25,646 nt of DNA from Sulfopaludibacter sp035606355 (GTDB lineage Bacteria; Acidobacteriota; Terriglobia; Bryobacterales; Bryobacteraceae): NCBI GenBank assembly GCA_035606355.1, contig DATNFO010000033.1:1-25646 (forward strand), written 5' to 3'. The notes beneath the pieces were generated by a model. The model was not told the DNA's origin, did not search any database, and was given only the letters and a program-made list of their open reading frames with translations. Position 1 is the first letter of the stretch. Each line of letters opens with the position of its first letter. Positions 24,254 through 25,646 of this stretch are shown here, one piece after another. The translations under genes and the position numbers were made by a program.

Positions 24254-25355
24254 AGCAATCCCTATTGCAGTCGCGATGAGCGGCGGCGTCGATAGTTCCA
24301 CGGTTGCGGGGTTGCTGGTGCGGCAGGGTCACGCGGTGGTCGGGCTGACGATGCAGTTGTGGAATCAGCGGCGGCTGCCGGAACTTGCGACGGAGAATGC
24401 GGGCGGCCGCTGTTGTTCCCTTGACGATGTATACGACGCGCGGCGCGTGGCCGAGCAGATCGGCATTCCCTACTACGTGGTGAACTTCGAGCGGCAGTTC
24501 GAGGATCAGGTGGTAAAGCCGTTCGTCGAGGAGTACCTGGCGGGCCGCACGCCGGTGCCCTGCACGCTGTGCAACAACTACATCAAATTCGATCGCTTCC
24601 TGGAGATGGCCGATTCCGTGGGCGCGCGGCACATCGCAACGGGACATTATGCGCGCGTGCGGTATGACGAAGCGAGCGGCCGGTATCAACTGCTGCGGGC
24701 GATGGATTCCACGAAGGATCAGACTTACTTTCTATTTGGGCTGACGCAGGCGCAACTGGCTCGCACGTTGTTTCCGCTCGGCGAGCTGACGAAGCCCGAG
24801 GTTAGGGAGCTGGCGCGCGGCATGGACCTGGCGGTCGCGGCGAAGGGCGATAGTCAGGAGATCTGTTTTGTTCCGAATGGCGACTACGCTGCGTTCATGA
24901 GCGCGTATTTGAAGGATCAGGGTGTGCCCGAGGCGGCGACTCGCGGCGAAGTGGTGAATGCGGCGGGAAAGAAGTTGGGCGAGCATGCGGGAGTGCATCA
25001 TTTTACAGTGGGACAGCGGCGCGGGCTGGGGATTGCGGCGGGCGAGCCGTTGTACGTAATTGCTACGGACCCGGAGTCGCAGCGAGTGGTGGTGGGCGGC
25101 AACGACGATCTGCTGCGGCGCGAGTTTTTTGCCGGGGATGTGAATTGGATTTCGATTGCGGGTGTGGACGCGGGGCCGGTGCGGTGTGTGGTGAAGATCC
25201 GGCATAAGCATGGCGGTGCGCCCGGCTTGGTTGAATACGCGGGCGCGGGTCGGGTGAAGGTCACGTTTGACGAACCACAGCGGGCTGTCACTCCGGGGCA
25301 GGGCTCGGTTTTTTATGACGGCGACTTCGTGCTTGGCGGCGGGTGGATTGAGTAA
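24246..25355 (+). CDS. mnmA: tRNA-specific 2-thiouridylase
   Basis: Adenylates and thiolates U34 of tRNA Lys, Glu and Gln to 2-thiouridine, cytosolic. The 369 residues show the PP-loop AMSGGVDSSTVAG (12-18 SGGVDSS), the catalytic cysteine Cys109 in PCTLCNNYIKF (with an extra Cys106), ATGHYARV, KDQTYFLFGLTQAQL, and the second catalytic Cys207 in GDSQEICFVPNGDY, followed by the central and C-terminal beta domains (HHFTVGQRRGLGI). The ATG overlaps the end of the desulfurase gene, so sulfur donor and acceptor are made together. TusABCDE-type relay genes are absent, in line with direct sulfur transfer. Its TAA stop is the first part of a degraded copy of the palindrome repeat. Confidence 0.97.
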   Translation: MPEAIPIAVAMSGGVDSSTVAGLLVRQGHAVVGLTMQLWNQRRLPELATENAGGRCCSLDDVYDARRVAEQIGIPYYVVNFERQFEDQVVKPFVEEYLAGRTPVPCTLCNNYIKFDRFLEMADSVGARHIATGHYARVRYDEASGRYQLLRAMDSTKDQTYFLFGLTQAQLARTLFPLGELTKPEVRELARGMDLAVAAKGDSQEICFVPNGDYAAFMSAYLKDQGVPEAATRGEVVNAAGKKLGEHAGVHHFTVGQRRGLGIAAGEPLYVIATDPESQRVVVGGNDDLLRREFFAGDVNWISIAGVDAGPVRCVVKIRHKHGGAPGLVEYAGAGRVKVTFDEPQRAVTPGQGSVFYDGDFVLGGGWIE

Positions 25356-25380
25356 CGACCGGGCTCGCGTGTCGGTTTGC
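25356..25380. repeat. Degraded palindrome, copy 5, fused to the mnmA stop codon
   Basis: TAACGACCGGGCTC at 25353-25366 (TAA being the mnmA stop) matches copy 4 read on the minus strand for 14 bases. The second arm is decayed to GCGTGTCGGTTTGC, so the hairpin is lost. Confidence 0.6.
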
Positions 25381-25392
25381 GGCAGCGCATTA

Positions 25393-25431
25393 ACCACAGA
25401 GACACGGAGGACGCAGAGAGGGCACAGAGAA
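25393..25431. repeat. Imperfect CACAGAGA-type tandem repeat
   Basis: Four purine-rich units of about 9-11 bp follow each other: CCACAGAGA, CACGGAGGA, CGCAGAGAGGG, CACAGAGA. Similar CACAGAGACACAGAG strings are common between genes in environmental genomes, as far as I remember; no function is known to me. Confidence 0.65.
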
Positions 25432-25475
25432 GACCGGAGCTGCGACCGTGAGGGTCTGGTAAGAATCCGGCTGTC

Positions 25476-25607
25476 GCTCTCGTCGCACTCAATTCGCTTT
25501 TCGAGGCACCTTTTGCCGCTCCCTCACGGGCTTGTGAAAAAATTTGGCCACTGTTCTCGTCGCGCTCCATACGCCTTTCGATGCACCATTTACCGCTCCC
25601 TCACGGT
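25476..25607. repeat. Two direct copies of a 55-bp sequence, 77-bp period
   Basis: 25476-25530 and 25553-25607 agree at 46 of 55 positions by my alignment; the most conserved part is CCGCTCCCTCACGG. The 22-bp spacer contains a run of A. An inverted copy of the CCCTCACGG core with flanks lies at 25437-25454 (16 of 18 bases against 25598-25615). No gene is supported in 25356-25646. Confidence 0.7.
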
Positions 25608-25608
25608 C

Positions 25609-25646
25609 ACGGCTCCGTAAGCAGAATCAACTACATACGGAGCCGT
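25609..25646. repeat. Perfect 11-bp inverted repeat at the right edge
   Basis: ACGGCTCCGTA (25609-25619) and TACGGAGCCGT (25636-25646) pair perfectly around 16 bases. The right arm ends with the window, so the true length of the structure is unknown. Confidence 0.65.

Noticed and set aside
25476..25607. Two-unit CRISPR array
   Set aside because: Repeats are 55 bp and diverged (9 differences), there are only two, and no cas gene is near.

Overview
The window looks like a chromosomal segment of an acidobacterium, probably of the Bryobacterales/Solibacter type. The evidence is two very large TonB-dependent receptors of the Oar-like class (N-terminal carboxypeptidase-regulatory-like domain, then plug and barrel), a Ser/Thr protein kinase fused to a periplasmic WD40/TolB-like propeller, a split glycine decarboxylase (GcvPA/GcvPB), and high-GC coding DNA with strong third-position bias. 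This placement is inference; there is no rRNA in the window.

Layout. (1) 1-122: the last codons of an ORF entering from the left edge. (2) 149-7470: two divergent TonB-dependent receptors around an AT-rich 218-bp promoter region that carries a perfect 15-bp palindrome. (3) 7600-9605: gnd and a KdsC-like HAD phosphatase, nearly abutting. (4) 9750-12440: the kinase-propeller fusion. (5) 12441-13466 (minus): threonine dehydrogenase, divergent over 35 bp from (6) an ATP-grasp ligase at 13502-14677. (7) 14712-23082 (minus): yggX, a GT-C type membrane protein, gcvPB, gcvPA, gcvH, gcvT, an anti-sigma antagonist (STAS), an RsbW-type kinase and a SAM hydroxide adenosyltransferase. (8) 23099-25355 (plus): cysteine desulfurase and mnmA, overlapping. 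(9) 25356-25646: a mosaic of short repeats.

How the genes fit together. Tdh opens threonine degradation to glycine, and the Gcv proteins split glycine into CO2, ammonia and methylene-THF, so the window holds most of a Thr/Gly one-carbon route (no kbl or lpd is present). The cysteine desulfurase and MnmA are a sulfur donor/acceptor pair for 2-thiouridine in tRNA. Gnd makes ribulose-5-phosphate, the precursor from which Kdo (KdsC product) is built. RsbW/STAS is a partner-switching pair without a visible sigma factor.

The most interesting non-coding signals are: a family of short, nearly perfect GC-rich palindromes placed directly behind genes, in three cases with the gene's own TAA stop inside the repeated sequence; several genes whose start codon lies only 6-11 nt behind an (often extended) -10 element, suggesting leaderless mRNAs; the palindrome between the two receptors; and the repeat mosaic at the right end. 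I see no CRISPR array, tRNA, rRNA, riboswitch or intact insertion sequence. I did not find a convincing new multi-gene system; the genes are mostly recognisable families.
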